Source: Pseudomonas sp. CFBP 13711 (GTDB lineage Bacteria; Pseudomonadota; Gammaproteobacteria; Pseudomonadales; Pseudomonadaceae). Taken from it: a stretch of 36,298 nucleotides of DNA. The stretch covers positions 1 to 36,298 of the forward strand of contig NZ_JACYVI010000023.1 of assembly GCF_014842265.1 (NCBI RefSeq), written 5' to 3'. Below are positions 17,698 to 25,491 of the stretch, piece by piece; positions within the stretch are counted from its first letter, which is position 1, and each line of letters opens with the position of its first letter. Made by a program: the position numbers and the translations under genes. The notes beneath the pieces are model-generated. The model saw only the letters and a list, made by a program, of their open reading frames with translations. It was not told where the DNA came from and searched no databases.

Positions 17698-18129
17698 GTT
17701 TTTTCTCGCTATAGGAGGATGTGACGCTGGGTCCGCTCTTAAAATGAAAAACCAGTCACCACGAGCATCAGAAACGTTCAGCATTTCCCGACATTAGCGC
17801 GGTAGACCGGTCAAAGCCGTGTTTGTTTGATTTTTCGTATCCATCCAGAGACGACATAGTCCGAATGACGCCAGCGGCATGACTGATTCAGCCCACACGG
17901 CCGAGAGGCCATGATCCACATACGTATGCCGACGTAGCGAGCAAAAGAAGGAGGGATGTGCGTCAACAGGATGAACTAACAAACTAAATCTTTCGCATGG
18001 ACTCCATCATCGAACCTCGCTGCTCGTCATTCAGTCAGTGTGCGTTGAAGACAAACAAGCCTTGAACAGGTCTTCCTTTTAACCATCGTCAGGAGTAACT
18101 CACGTGGAATCACACTCTTCACGACTGCA
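17698..18129. other. Region between the RTX gene and the PLDc_N gene
   Basis: It is about 430 bases with no supported gene; frames are short and without signals. It must carry the divergent promoters for the RTX gene (minus) and the small membrane protein (plus). A ribosome-binding-like caggagtaac ends near 18099. Confidence 0.45.
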
Positions 18130-18309
18130 ATGCTGTTGATCATGTTGCTCATCGACGTCTGGATCATTTACAGCGTTTCTCGAAGTAACAAGAGCGGGTT
18201 GGTCAAAGCTGCGTGGGCCGCATTTGTGTTGATCGTTCCCATTGTAGGCTGGGCTATGTGGGGCATCGCAGGTCCGCGCGGTATCGTCCGTCCCCCCCTC
18301 CTACCCTGA
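18130..18309 (+). CDS. PLDc_N-domain small inner-membrane protein
   Basis: The 59-codon frame encodes MLLIMLLIDVWIIYSVSRSN, then KAAWAAFVLIVPIVGWAMWG and IAGPRG. Two membrane helices separated by a short basic loop, with the P-IVGW-WGIAGPRG motif, are typical of the PLDc_N family (the N-terminal anchor of cardiolipin synthases, also found as stand-alone small proteins). The in-frame sequence extends upstream as GITLFTTA, which belongs to the family, but no start codon is available there: a GTG behind a good AGGAG (18104) is in another frame. The true start may have been lost by a small mutation. Function unknown. Confidence 0.6.
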   Translation: MLLIMLLIDVWIIYSVSRSNKSGLVKAAWAAFVLIVPIVGWAMWGIAGPRGIVRPPLLP

Positions 18310-18631
18310 ACACAGCAAGGGATGAAACGTGAGCCCTGCAGCAACTGGCCGTCCTTATTCAATTTTGACTAGAACCCAGCCAAGTCACGAGGAAGGGCTG
18401 ATGGACGAGGCCGCGAGGTTTACGTTCAACTTGACTGCGGTTCAGTAAGCCGGGGTTGCAAGGTCATCGTTTCTGAAGACGTAACTGAACGCCTCCGATT
18501 CCAGGATCTCAGCTAAAGAGTCACGTTGGACACGTCTGTTTTGGGTCGGATGTCGCCGATTGCGACGGACGTCTGATGATCCATATCTGTCATACGGTAG
18601 GTACGTTTTGACCCAGCTGTAAGCCAAGTTA
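18310..18631. other. Intergenic stretch with dispersed motif copy C
   Basis: I see no supported gene. gttttgggtcggatgtcgcc at 18537-18556 is a diverged version of the motif at 586 and 15889. A minus-strand frame of 61 codons (18442-18627) lacks a ribosome binding site and family features. Confidence 0.4.
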
Positions 18632-18664
18632 CTGGCTGCTACGGGTTGACATCGCAGCAGCCAG
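18632..18664 (-). terminator. Hairpin after the esterase gene
   Basis: ctggctgct and agcagccag pair over 9 bases around a 15-base loop, just after the stop of the minus-strand esterase gene. No clear T-run follows. Confidence 0.45.
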
Positions 18665-18672
18665 AGGGCTGG

Positions 18673-19770
18673 TTAGAATGCTGCCTTCAGGCGAGCGCCG
18701 GCATAGGCCTGTGCTTCCTGAGCCTTTTCCACCACCGCAGCGGTGCCAAAAAACTCGTGGGTCACGCCGTCATACAGCTTGCGCTCCACGCTTACGCCCT
18801 GGTTTCGCAACGCCTGCTCCAGTTGCGCACCGTCATCACGCAGCGGGTCGATCTCGGCGTTGATCAGAGTCACTGGCGGCAGACCGTGAAGGTTGGCGTG
18901 CACAAGATCCAAACGTGGATCCTTCAGATCGGCAGAGCTTTTGGTCACATTGGCCACGAACCAAAGCATCATGGGGCGATTGAGTGGCTTGGCGTCAGCG
19001 TACTTCAAGTACGACTCGGTGTTGGTCGTGGTCTGCCCCACTGGGTACACAGCAATCACACTCTTGGGCGAGGTCAGGCCCTGATCGCGTGCTGCCACAG
19101 CAGTGGCGAGCGCCAGATTGCCGCCGGCGCTTTCGCCGGCCAACGCTAGGCGTTTAGGGTCTCCGCCAATGCTAGCAGCATTGGCAGTGAGCCAACGGTA
19201 GGCAGCAACAGCGTCTAGATGGGCTGCCGGGAATTTATATTCAGGCGCGCGACGGTAGTCCACTGACACCACGATAGCATTGGCCTGTTTGGCCAGGCCG
19301 CGGGCGCCACCGTCATACACGGTGCGGTCCGCGATCACCCAACCGCCGCCGTGGAAATACAGCACTACTGGGAATGGTCCGTTACCAGCAGGGGTATAGA
19401 CGGTTGCTGGCAAGTTCCCTGCAGCACCGGCTACGGTGATCTCATGGGTTGCCACGCCCGGGACCAGTGCTGTGGGGCTGCTGTCACGCTTCTGGTCGGC
19501 CAGTACCCGCTTTACGCCATCAGCCACAGTAGGCTGTTTACGGGCTTCCTCCGGCGTGGTTTTTTCAATAGCTTTAGGATCGAACGCAGCTTGGGCGTTA
19601 AGCACTTTCTGCATGTCGCTGTCAGTGCGGAACAAGCTCTTGGTCGAGCTGACAGCTAATTCCGACAAAGTAGGTTTTTCCGGATCGCGAGCGCAACCGG
19701 CCAAGGTTGCCAAGCTGACGGCGGTTACTGCAGCAACCAGGGCACAACGTATTGGATGGGAAGAACGCAT
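18673..19770 (-). CDS. HSL-family (type IV) alpha/beta-hydrolase lipoprotein esterase
   Basis: The protein has 365 aa. The signal peptide ends with the lipobox LAGC (Cys about residue 25), so it is a lipid-anchored periplasmic or outer-membrane protein. The alpha/beta-hydrolase domain starts near residue 110. It has the oxyanion motif FHGGGWV, the nucleophile elbow GESAGG, the acid in DPLRDDG and the His in THEFFG, a complete hormone-sensitive-lipase-type triad. Family members cleave short- to medium-chain carboxyl esters; the natural substrate is unknown. It is monocistronic and divergent from the TonB receptor downstream. Confidence 0.88.
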   Translation of the reverse strand: MRSSHPIRCALVAAVTAVSLATLAGCARDPEKPTLSELAVSSTKSLFRTDSDMQKVLNAQAAFDPKAIEKTTPEEARKQPTVADGVKRVLADQKRDSSPTALVPGVATHEITVAGAAGNLPATVYTPAGNGPFPVVLYFHGGGWVIADRTVYDGGARGLAKQANAIVVSVDYRRAPEYKFPAAHLDAVAAYRWLTANAASIGGDPKRLALAGESAGGNLALATAVAARDQGLTSPKSVIAVYPVGQTTTNTESYLKYADAKPLNRPMMLWFVANVTKSSADLKDPRLDLVHANLHGLPPVTLINAEIDPLRDDGAQLEQALRNQGVSVERKLYDGVTHEFFGTAAVVEKAQEAQAYAGARLKAAF

Positions 19771-20175
19771 GGTGAATCCTCGATGGGTGCAGCTGTGGCC
19801 ACGAAGTGGCGGCGGGCGCTGCAGAAGCCGCGCCTACGCTTTGTCCGAGGAAAACAACTAGTGTTCAAGGCAGACAGCGTTTATACGGATCAGCGGTAGG
19901 GAGCTAAATCCAACGCTGCTGGCCGACTTTTCCCACTACGCGGTCGGCCACTAGTTGCCGTTTTCTAATCTTCCAATGCCAGGCTTTCCATACAGCCAGG
20001 GCATACCGCACGCCCGGTAATGATCACCGATTGCGGACCGATTCAGGTGGGCTGAGATAAGCCAGCCTCGCGCTCGGTCATGACTTCCTCAATCAGTCGG
20101 CAATCCAAACAACCGCACCTCAAGGGTTATGTTATAACATTGCCGCTATTTTTCATTGTCCTCAAGGAAACCTGC
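19771..20175. other. Divergent promoter region, esterase and ZnuD-like receptor
   Basis: No gene is seen. It carries the upstream signals for both flanking genes, including the Zur-like palindrome at 20129-20140. Confidence 0.5.
20129..20140. promoter_or_regulatory. Zur-like palindrome
   Basis: ATGTTATAACAT is a perfect 12-base palindrome about 35 bases before the receptor ATG. Zur operators in gamma-proteobacteria are AT-rich palindromes built on TGTTATA/TATAACA. The fit, together with a ZnuD-like downstream gene, suggests repression by zinc-loaded Zur. This is an inference; the spacing of the half-sites is tighter than the usual consensus. Confidence 0.5.
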
Positions 20176-22203
20176 ATGTCTCGCTGCCCCAAATTGCAAT
20201 TCTGGCGCCTCCCGCCCATTGCAACAGCTTTACTGATTGCATCGCCGGCCTACGCCATAGAAGTAGATCCACAAGTGATTACCGCGAATCCACTAGGTAG
20301 CGAGCAGCTGGCTTTGCCGAGCACTGTCCTCACCGGAGATAAACTGACCCTTTCGCAGAGGGGCAGTTTGGGCGAAACCTTGAACAATCAACCAGGCGTG
20401 TCGTCGTCTTATTTCGGACCAGGCGCCAGTCGGCCAATCATCCGCGGGTTGGACGGCGATCGAATCAGGATCTTGCGTAATGGCGTTGGCGCACTGGATG
20501 CGTCGTCGCTTTCTTACGACCATGCGGTGCCGCTGGATCCTGTCAATGTTGATCGTATCGAAATCGTGCGTGGCCCCGCCGCATTGTTATATGGAGGCAG
20601 TGCCATTGGCGGCGTGGTAAATACATTGGACAACCGCATTCCTGTTGAATCCATCGAAGGCATACACGGTTCCGGTGAATTGCGATATGGCGGTGCCGAC
20701 ACCACGCGTAGTAGCGCCGGAAAGCTGGAAGCCGGCAACGGTCAATTTGCGCTGCACATCGATGCCAATGCTCGTAATTTTAATGACCTGCGTATCCCGG
20801 GCTACGCTCGCACCTCTGATCAACGGACCCGCGAAGAGGGAGACGATGAAAAACATCGCCTCGGCAACAGCGACGGGCGCCAAGATGGTGGTGCCGTAGG
20901 TGGTTCCTACACATGGGATGACGGTTATGCCGGAGTGTCCTACAGCAATTACGACTCTAACTACGGATCGCCTGCCGAGCAGGACGTACGCATCCGCATG
21001 GAGCAAGATCACTACGCGTTTGCTTCTGAGATCCGCAATCTGTCCGGTCCCTTCACATCTGTGAAATTAGACGCAGGGTACACAGACTACAAACACATGG
21101 AGATTGAAGACGGCGAGATAGGCACCACCTTCAAAAACAAGGGTTATGAGACTCGGGTGGAGGCCCGCCATCAGCCGATAGGACCGCTTAATGGTGTGGT
21201 GGGTGCGCAGGTGACGCGCGGTGAGTTTTCCGCGCTTGGTGACGAAGCATTTGTGCCGCAGACCGATACCAATGCTGGAGCTCTGTTCATTCTCGAAGAA
21301 CTGCAATCCAGTGACCGACTCATGCTGAGCTTGGGCGGTCGCCTGGAGCACACGACAGTCGATCCGGATGCTAAGGGCAACATGCGGTTTAATAGCGCTG
21401 ATCGCTCTAGCAGTTTTACTACTGGTAGCTTGTCGTCAGGCGTGGTGTATACGCTTACGCCGGTCTGGTCATTGGCAGCAACTCTGGGCTATACCGAACG
21501 TGCGCCAACGTTTTACGAGCTGTACGCCAACGGTGCACACGTTGCCACAGGCACTTACGAGGTAGGTGACGTTGACTTATCCAAGGAAAAAGCAGTGTCC
21601 AGCGACTTGGCGCTACGGTTTGACAATGGCGCCCATAAGGGCAGCGTCGGCGTATTTTATAGCCATTTTTCGAATTACATTGGGCTATTGAGTAGCGGCC
21701 GATCGCTCAACGACGAGGGTGAAGAGGACGCCGACGGCATCCCTGAATTCACCTACTCAGGCGTACGTGCTCGATTTGCCGGTTTCGAAGCACAGGATCA
21801 TTGGAAGCTGGCTGAGACTCGCTACGGTAACATTGCGCTGGAGCTTTCCGGTGACTATACCCGTGCTAAGAATCTGGACACTGGCGAGGCTTTGCCGCGT
21901 ATCGCCCCCCTGCGACTGAACAGTGGGCTGCTGTGGGAGCTGGACAAATGGCAGGCCAGGGTCGACGTCGAGCATGCGAGCTCGCAGCACAACGTGCCGG
22001 ATAATGAATCCGGCACTGACGGCTACACGACTTTAGGCGCGAGTGCAGGGTACAAATTTGACTTGGGCGGTAGCCAATGGCTGGCATTCGTTAATGGTGA
22101 AAACTTGACGAATCAGACTGTGAGGTACGCCAGCTCAATTCTTCGCGATATTGCGCCTGCTCAGGGAAGAAGTGTCGAAGTTGGTTTGCGAACAAACTTC
22201 TAA
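20176..22203 (+). CDS. TonB-dependent receptor, ZnuD-like (probable zinc uptake)
   Basis: The protein has 675 aa with a signal peptide ending SPAYA (about residue 27). A TonB-box region follows (DPQVITANPL). The plug has LGETLNNQPGVSSSYFGPGA, IIRGLDGDRIRILRNG and VDRIEIVRGPAALLYGG. The 22-strand barrel ends EVGLRTNF with a terminal Phe. It lacks an STN signalling domain. An acidic, His-containing loop (EEGDDEKHRLGNSDG near residue 220) fits metal capture. The sequence style (PLGSEQLALPSTVL, RPIIRGL) is that of ZnuD-type receptors. AAGGAAA precedes the chosen ATG; the longer upstream frame is unlikely because a signal peptide begins here. Zinc as substrate is supported by the Zur-like site but not proven. 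Confidence 0.85.
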   Translation: MSRCPKLQFWRLPPIATALLIASPAYAIEVDPQVITANPLGSEQLALPSTVLTGDKLTLSQRGSLGETLNNQPGVSSSYFGPGASRPIIRGLDGDRIRILRNGVGALDASSLSYDHAVPLDPVNVDRIEIVRGPAALLYGGSAIGGVVNTLDNRIPVESIEGIHGSGELRYGGADTTRSSAGKLEAGNGQFALHIDANARNFNDLRIPGYARTSDQRTREEGDDEKHRLGNSDGRQDGGAVGGSYTWDDGYAGVSYSNYDSNYGSPAEQDVRIRMEQDHYAFASEIRNLSGPFTSVKLDAGYTDYKHMEIEDGEIGTTFKNKGYETRVEARHQPIGPLNGVVGAQVTRGEFSALGDEAFVPQTDTNAGALFILEELQSSDRLMLSLGGRLEHTTVDPDAKGNMRFNSADRSSSFTTGSLSSGVVYTLTPVWSLAATLGYTERAPTFYELYANGAHVATGTYEVGDVDLSKEKAVSSDLALRFDNGAHKGSVGVFYSHFSNYIGLLSSGRSLNDEGEEDADGIPEFTYSGVRARFAGFEAQDHWKLAETRYGNIALELSGDYTRAKNLDTGEALPRIAPLRLNSGLLWELDKWQARVDVEHASSQHNVPDNESGTDGYTTLGASAGYKFDLGGSQWLAFVNGENLTNQTVRYASSILRDIAPAQGRSVEVGLRTNF

Positions 22204-22219
22204 CCTGCGTTCACCCAAC

Positions 22220-22240
22220 CGCCGATACCACGTATCGGCG
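22220..22240 (+). terminator. Hairpin after the ZnuD-like receptor
   Basis: cgccgatac and gtatcggcg form a 9-bp perfect stem with a three-base loop, 17 bases after the stop. No T-run. It lies between convergent genes and may serve both strands. Confidence 0.5.
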
Positions 22241-22397
22241 ACCTGAGCTCAGCATGTGAAATGGTCCGCACGCGACGACCACTCTCTCAAGCTCTGTTCT
22301 GATTGCATTCAAGATGTTTCCATTGTTCGCGGAGCTGGTGGTGGGCAAGGTGACTTTTCGCCCTAAAAGGCATCAGCCCGCAAACCCTAGGACACAT

Positions 22398-22937
22398 TTA
22401 TCTGACTTCAAGCTCAGCCACCGAGCTTAGCTCGCCTCTGAGAATGCTTTGGTGAAGCTGATTGATGTGCTCGACCGCGTTCTGACCTTGTGCCAGATGG
22501 TGCACGTAGATTTCGCTTGTCTTGGTAAAACGGTGGCCAATACGTACGGTATAGGAGCGGAACATCCAGCTGAGAAAACCTGTGTAATACATAGCATCTT
22601 CAATGTCCCGCCACTTCACGCCACGAACCCCTTTGCTCCAAGGCAAAATCCCCCGGTAAAGCCAAACTCCAACGTCATCCGTGTAAACCCGCACGCTTCT
22701 GAGAATGAGGATTTTGTAGATACAGAGAGGCAGCGAAACTACCAGAACAAACACGCTCACTGCCATGCCGAGCCGAAAAGCAGCATCCGTTTGCGCGTTG
22801 TGTAACGTCCACCCGCCAATGCTAATTGAAACAGCAATGAAAAAAATTATCGTCAAGACGGTGCTGACATAGGCCAACCAGGACAGTCGGTACACTGCAT
22901 GTGCAGACTCAATGCTTGGGCTTTCGTATCCATTCAT
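22398..22937 (-). CDS. Membrane protein with PH-like C-terminal domain
   Basis: The protein has 179 aa with two membrane helices near residues 20-45 and 55-78 (VSTVLTIIFFIAVSISIGGW, MAVSVFVLVVSLPLCIYKIL). A cytoplasmic beta-rich part follows (VRVYTDDVGVWLYRGILPW, GVRGVKWRDIEDAMYY, YTVRIGHRFTKTSEIYV) that resembles bacterial PH-like (bPH2) domains, and a C-terminal helix. Function unknown. It starts 10 bases after the stop of the 116-aa gene upstream, whose TAA overlaps the ribosome binding site (TTAAGGAATG), so the two form an operon. Confidence 0.7.
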   Translation of the reverse strand: MNGYESPSIESAHAVYRLSWLAYVSTVLTIIFFIAVSISIGGWTLHNAQTDAAFRLGMAVSVFVLVVSLPLCIYKILILRSVRVYTDDVGVWLYRGILPWSKGVRGVKWRDIEDAMYYTGFLSWMFRSYTVRIGHRFTKTSEIYVHHLAQGQNAVEHINQLHQSILRGELSSVAELEVR

Positions 22938-22947
22938 GAGGCATTCC

Positions 22948-23298
22948 TTAACAAGTTATGTGTGCCCTGCCCTTGGTTACAAGGGTTCCCAGTACCCGGG
23001 CTTGGGGTGCAGCAAAGTGTCTTCTCATCGGCCAATCCACGTCTTGCATTGAGGAAGCCGCGCTGCGCTCGGCCTTGCCAATAACGTGGTGGACAATAGG
23101 AGTCAAGGCAGATTTGGCATCTTCGTACGCCTGCCCGGTTTGGCTTATGGCTTCGTAAGTGCGCTGTAGCCCACCTGAGTCATGGGGGTGATGATTGCGC
23201 TCCCGTGCATAGGCTTGGCCAGCATCACTGTAAGCCGCAAAAGCAGCCTGCACTGAGTCGATCGTAGGCTTGATTTCGTCGGGGTCGATCATCGGCAT
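22948..23298 (-). CDS. Hypothetical small soluble protein
   Basis: This 116-aa protein is mostly helical and Ala/Gln-rich (IDSVQAAFAAYSDAGQAYAR, YEAISQTGQAYEDAKSAL), with no signal peptide or membrane segment. I do not recognise the family. Support for it being real comes from AAGGG upstream of the ATG, its length, and its stop lying inside the ribosome binding site of the next gene. The C-terminal 25 residues are basic and could be out of family. Confidence 0.55.
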   Translation of the reverse strand: MPMIDPDEIKPTIDSVQAAFAAYSDAGQAYARERNHHPHDSGGLQRTYEAISQTGQAYEDAKSALTPIVHHVIGKAERSAASSMQDVDWPMRRHFAAPQARVLGTLVTKGRAHITC

Positions 23299-23366
23299 GA
23301 CATCGATCCCTTGTTACAAGGCAAGATAGAAATGCAATTTTGGTCAGGCGTTTGATCATTTTTTCT

Positions 23367-23714
23367 TTACTCAATCAGCACTTGAATGCGGGCCAGTACA
23401 TCGTCCATCACCACCTCGGGGACCGCCTCTACGCGCTTACCCCCACGGGCCTCAAGGTCAACAGTGCGGATTTGATTACACAACACCACACCTTGCGTCT
23501 CGGTGCCCGAACCGCTCAGCGGCACGGCAAAGCCGGCATATCGGGCAAAATCCCCGCCTTGGGTGATGGGCGCGATCAGGACCAAGCCCGACACGTTGAA
23601 CGCCGCAGGCGAAATGATCAGCGCCGGACGAAAATCGCCTTGCTGCTCACGGCCAGCGGTGGGATTCAGGTTCAAGCGCACAATATCGCCACGGTTTAAT
23701 TTGGCTCGCTTCAC
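23367..23714 (-). CDS. chpB: ChpB/MazF-family endoribonuclease toxin
   Basis: The 115-aa protein matches the E. coli ChpB pattern along its whole length: RGDIVRLNLNPTAGREQQG, then FRPALIISP, APITQGGDFARYAGFAVPL, GVVLCNQIRTVDLEARGGKR and a final RIQVLIE. The family cleaves single-stranded mRNA at short motifs and arrests growth. The conserved Arg of the GDFRPA motif and the Thr of APITQGG, which belong to the MazF catalytic groove, are present. It overlaps the antitoxin gene upstream as ATGA. Confidence 0.92.
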   Translation of the reverse strand: MKRAKLNRGDIVRLNLNPTAGREQQGDFRPALIISPAAFNVSGLVLIAPITQGGDFARYAGFAVPLSGSGTETQGVVLCNQIRTVDLEARGGKRVEAVPEVVMDDVLARIQVLIE

Positions 23715-23965
23715 GCTTCACGCCCAACGGCTGACATCGCATTCCACGCTGCCATTTCGGCAGGATCCGGCGCGCTCAAGTCGCACTGCGCCATGAGCTC
23801 GGCCAGCGCGTAATGCGGCTTGGCCTTCGCAGGCTTGAGCGTCATAACCTCGGCGGATACATCGAGTTTCAACACATCGCCACTAACCAGATTCATCAGC
23901 TTAAGCACGGTTGCAGGCAAGCGTATCGCCGCGCTATTGCCCCACTGCTGCACTTTGACTTCCAT
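23711..23965 (-). CDS. chpS: ChpS/MazE-family antitoxin
   Basis: The 84-aa protein has an N-terminal AbrB/SpoVT swapped-hairpin DNA-binding domain (VQQWGNSAAIRLPATVLKLM, SGDVLKLDV). The C-terminal toxin-binding tail (YALAELMAQCDLSAPDPAEM, then AWNAMSAVGREA) corresponds to ChpS. It should neutralise the downstream toxin and repress the operon. AGGAGG precedes the ATG. The stop overlaps the toxin start. Confidence 0.92.
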   Translation of the reverse strand: MEVKVQQWGNSAAIRLPATVLKLMNLVSGDVLKLDVSAEVMTLKPAKAKPHYALAELMAQCDLSAPDPAEMAAWNAMSAVGREA

Positions 23966-23980
23966 AACAGCCTCCTAAAA

Positions 23981-24046
23981 TGTATACACATTGTAGATAC
24001 CAAAAACACTAACCGCAAGCATTTTGTATAAACATAGTATCTACAA
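23981..24046 (-). promoter_or_regulatory. Operator/promoter region of chpS-chpB with inverted repeats
   Basis: ttgtagatac (23991-24000) and gtatctacaa (24037-24046) are perfect 10-base inverted copies 36 bases apart. An 8-base palindrome tgtataca (23981-23988) and a related ttgtataaa lie nearby. Such paired sites suit autoregulation by the ChpS-ChpB complex. Binding is inferred. Confidence 0.55.
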
Positions 24047-24064
24047 TGCCAGCTCCAAAGCGCG

Positions 24065-24337
24065 TCAGTGACCTCGTGCCTTAAGGGCAGAAATGCGCTC
24101 GATCCAGACGCCATGCACCTGAGCCTCGAGAAATAGGTACACATCGGGTTCGACTGCCTGCATGTCCTGCAGGGCCTGGATAAAACCGCGACAGAACTGA
24201 TAGCCATATTCGACCTGAACCTCGGTCTGGCTGCTATACAGGTCGCGCAGGGCCACGCGCCAGGTGGCATAGGCCTGCTCACTCAAACCACGCGGCAGAT
24301 CCGAGGTGTCCAGAAAATCGAGATCGGCAGGTGGCAT
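24065..24337 (-). CDS. Hypothetical protein of 90 aa
   Basis: It is a small acidic, helix-rich protein (EQAYATWRVALRDLYSSQTE, YQFCRGFIQALQDMQAVEP, VYLFLEAQVHGVWIERISAL). AGGAG lies 8 bases before the ATG, which supports it being expressed. There is no membrane segment. The family is not recognised. Its stop is only about 20 bases from the outer arm of the chpS operator, but it is not clearly co-transcribed with the toxin pair. Confidence 0.6.
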   Translation of the reverse strand: MPPADLDFLDTSDLPRGLSEQAYATWRVALRDLYSSQTEVQVEYGYQFCRGFIQALQDMQAVEPDVYLFLEAQVHGVWIERISALKARGH

Positions 24338-24429
24338 AACCAGCTCCTAGGAGGAAAGGGACCAGGGCGCAGCAACAGGGCGGGCTTATGGTACGTCAAT
24401 CCCAAGGTTTGTTACGTCTAGCAAGCAGC

Positions 24430-24448
24430 AAAAAAACCGCCTAGGCGG
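24430..24448 (-). terminator. Rho-independent terminator
   Basis: On the minus strand the palindrome CCGCCTAGGCGG is followed directly by seven T. It lies about 40 bases after the stop of the response-regulator gene at 24489-24902 and should end its transcript. Confidence 0.8.
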
Positions 24449-24488
24449 GTCCTGATGTGGGACCAACTAAACATAGTACCTGACATAT

Positions 24489-24902
24489 CTAACCGCGATT
24501 AGTGGCCGTTTTGAGCATGTGCCTAGCTGTCTGAACCAGCTGGTCCAAACTCCAAGGCTTTTGCAGGAACGCGACTCCGGCAGGCAGATCACGGCTCACT
24601 TCAGCTCCGTAGCCGGTGGTCACTATAATCGGGGTTCCTGGCCAGCGCTGATGCACCATCATCGCGAGCTCTTTGCCATCAAGCTGACCTGGCAGAGTAA
24701 AATCGGTGATCAGCAATGCACAGGGAATTTTGGACTGCAGGAGGTGCATCAAGGCTTCGTCAGCGCTGAAAAATCCAATGGAGTCAGCACCAAGGTCAGC
24801 AAAGATTTCCACGATCAACCGATGCATCAAGGCATCGTCTTCGACGATAACCACCCTGCCACTGATGGCCTCTTCGTTCGATGAAACCGAAATTATGGGC
24901 AT
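24489..24902 (-). CDS. Single-domain response regulator
   Basis: This 137-aa protein is a receiver domain with no output domain. It has the acidic pair in VVIVEDDALM, the phosphoacceptor Asp in LLITDFTLPGQLDGKEL, Thr in IIVTTGYG and Lys in FLQKPWS, so all key residues are present. The start was chosen for AAGGAA upstream; an open frame continues a further 54 codons but without family similarity. It belongs to the same type of receiver found at the end of hybrid kinases and could compete with, or replace, the broken receiver of the kinase upstream. Confidence 0.85.
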   Translation of the reverse strand: MPIISVSSNEEAISGRVVIVEDDALMHRLIVEIFADLGADSIGFFSADEALMHLLQSKIPCALLITDFTLPGQLDGKELAMMVHQRWPGTPIIVTTGYGAEVSRDLPAGVAFLQKPWSLDQLVQTARHMLKTATNRG

Positions 24903-25143
24903 CGCGTTCCTTGCCTTGTCGCGCTGAGCACCTGTTGGAGCACGCTCGATAGCTGCTCCACAGAGTATGGTTTTATTCAAAAGCTCAAAACCCAAGGTTC
25001 CATTCTGAGCAATGCGCGTGACTGTACCCAGTACCACCGGCAAACTGGGGTATAACTGTGACACTTCCTGCCGTATGAATGGGCATTACATCGGCATTTA
25101 GGACAATAAGCATTGGCTTATGGCGCCTGAGCTTCTACAGATT

Positions 25144-25160
25144 GCTGCTGTGCCAGCAGC
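25144..25160. other. Short hairpin in the gap downstream of the hybrid kinase
   Basis: gctgctg and cagcagc form a 7-bp stem with a three-base loop, about 60 bases beyond the end of the receiver tail. There is no T-tract. It may be a weak terminator. Confidence 0.3.
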
Positions 25161-25215
25161 GCTGAATGCTTCGCTAACACAGCCTGCGCGCTGACTAGAT
25201 CAACTAATCAGTATT

Positions 25216-25491
25216 TCAAAGTTCGGTTGCCGTTGATGAGGGCTGTAGTGCTTGCAAAATTTTGCGTTGCAGCTCCGCTTCACTAAAGGGCTTTTGGAGC
25301 ACTAGGCGGTCCTCAAGCCCCAAGATGTCGATGTCCGCGTAGCCAGTGAGGAATATGACAGGGACATCAGGCGACTTCTTATTCAACGCTGTCGCAAGCT
25401 CCCCGCCATTCATGTCTGGCATGGCGAAATCCGTGATCACAACGTCTGTGTCTGAGGCCATTTGCTCCAATGCTTCGGCACCCCCGCCGAC
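25216..25491 (-). pseudogene. Detached C-terminal part of the hybrid kinase receiver
   Basis: The frame continues without shift from the kinase gene after its TAA (25492-25494): VGGGAEALEQMASDTDVVIT, then DFAMPDMNGGELA with the phosphoacceptor Asp, FLTGYAD with Thr, LVLQKPFS with Lys, then a normal C-terminal helix. So only one codon, probably a Glu codon (GAA to TAA), separates it from the kinase. An internal ATG exists but lacks a convincing ribosome binding site and would omit the first strand of the fold. Confidence 0.85.
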
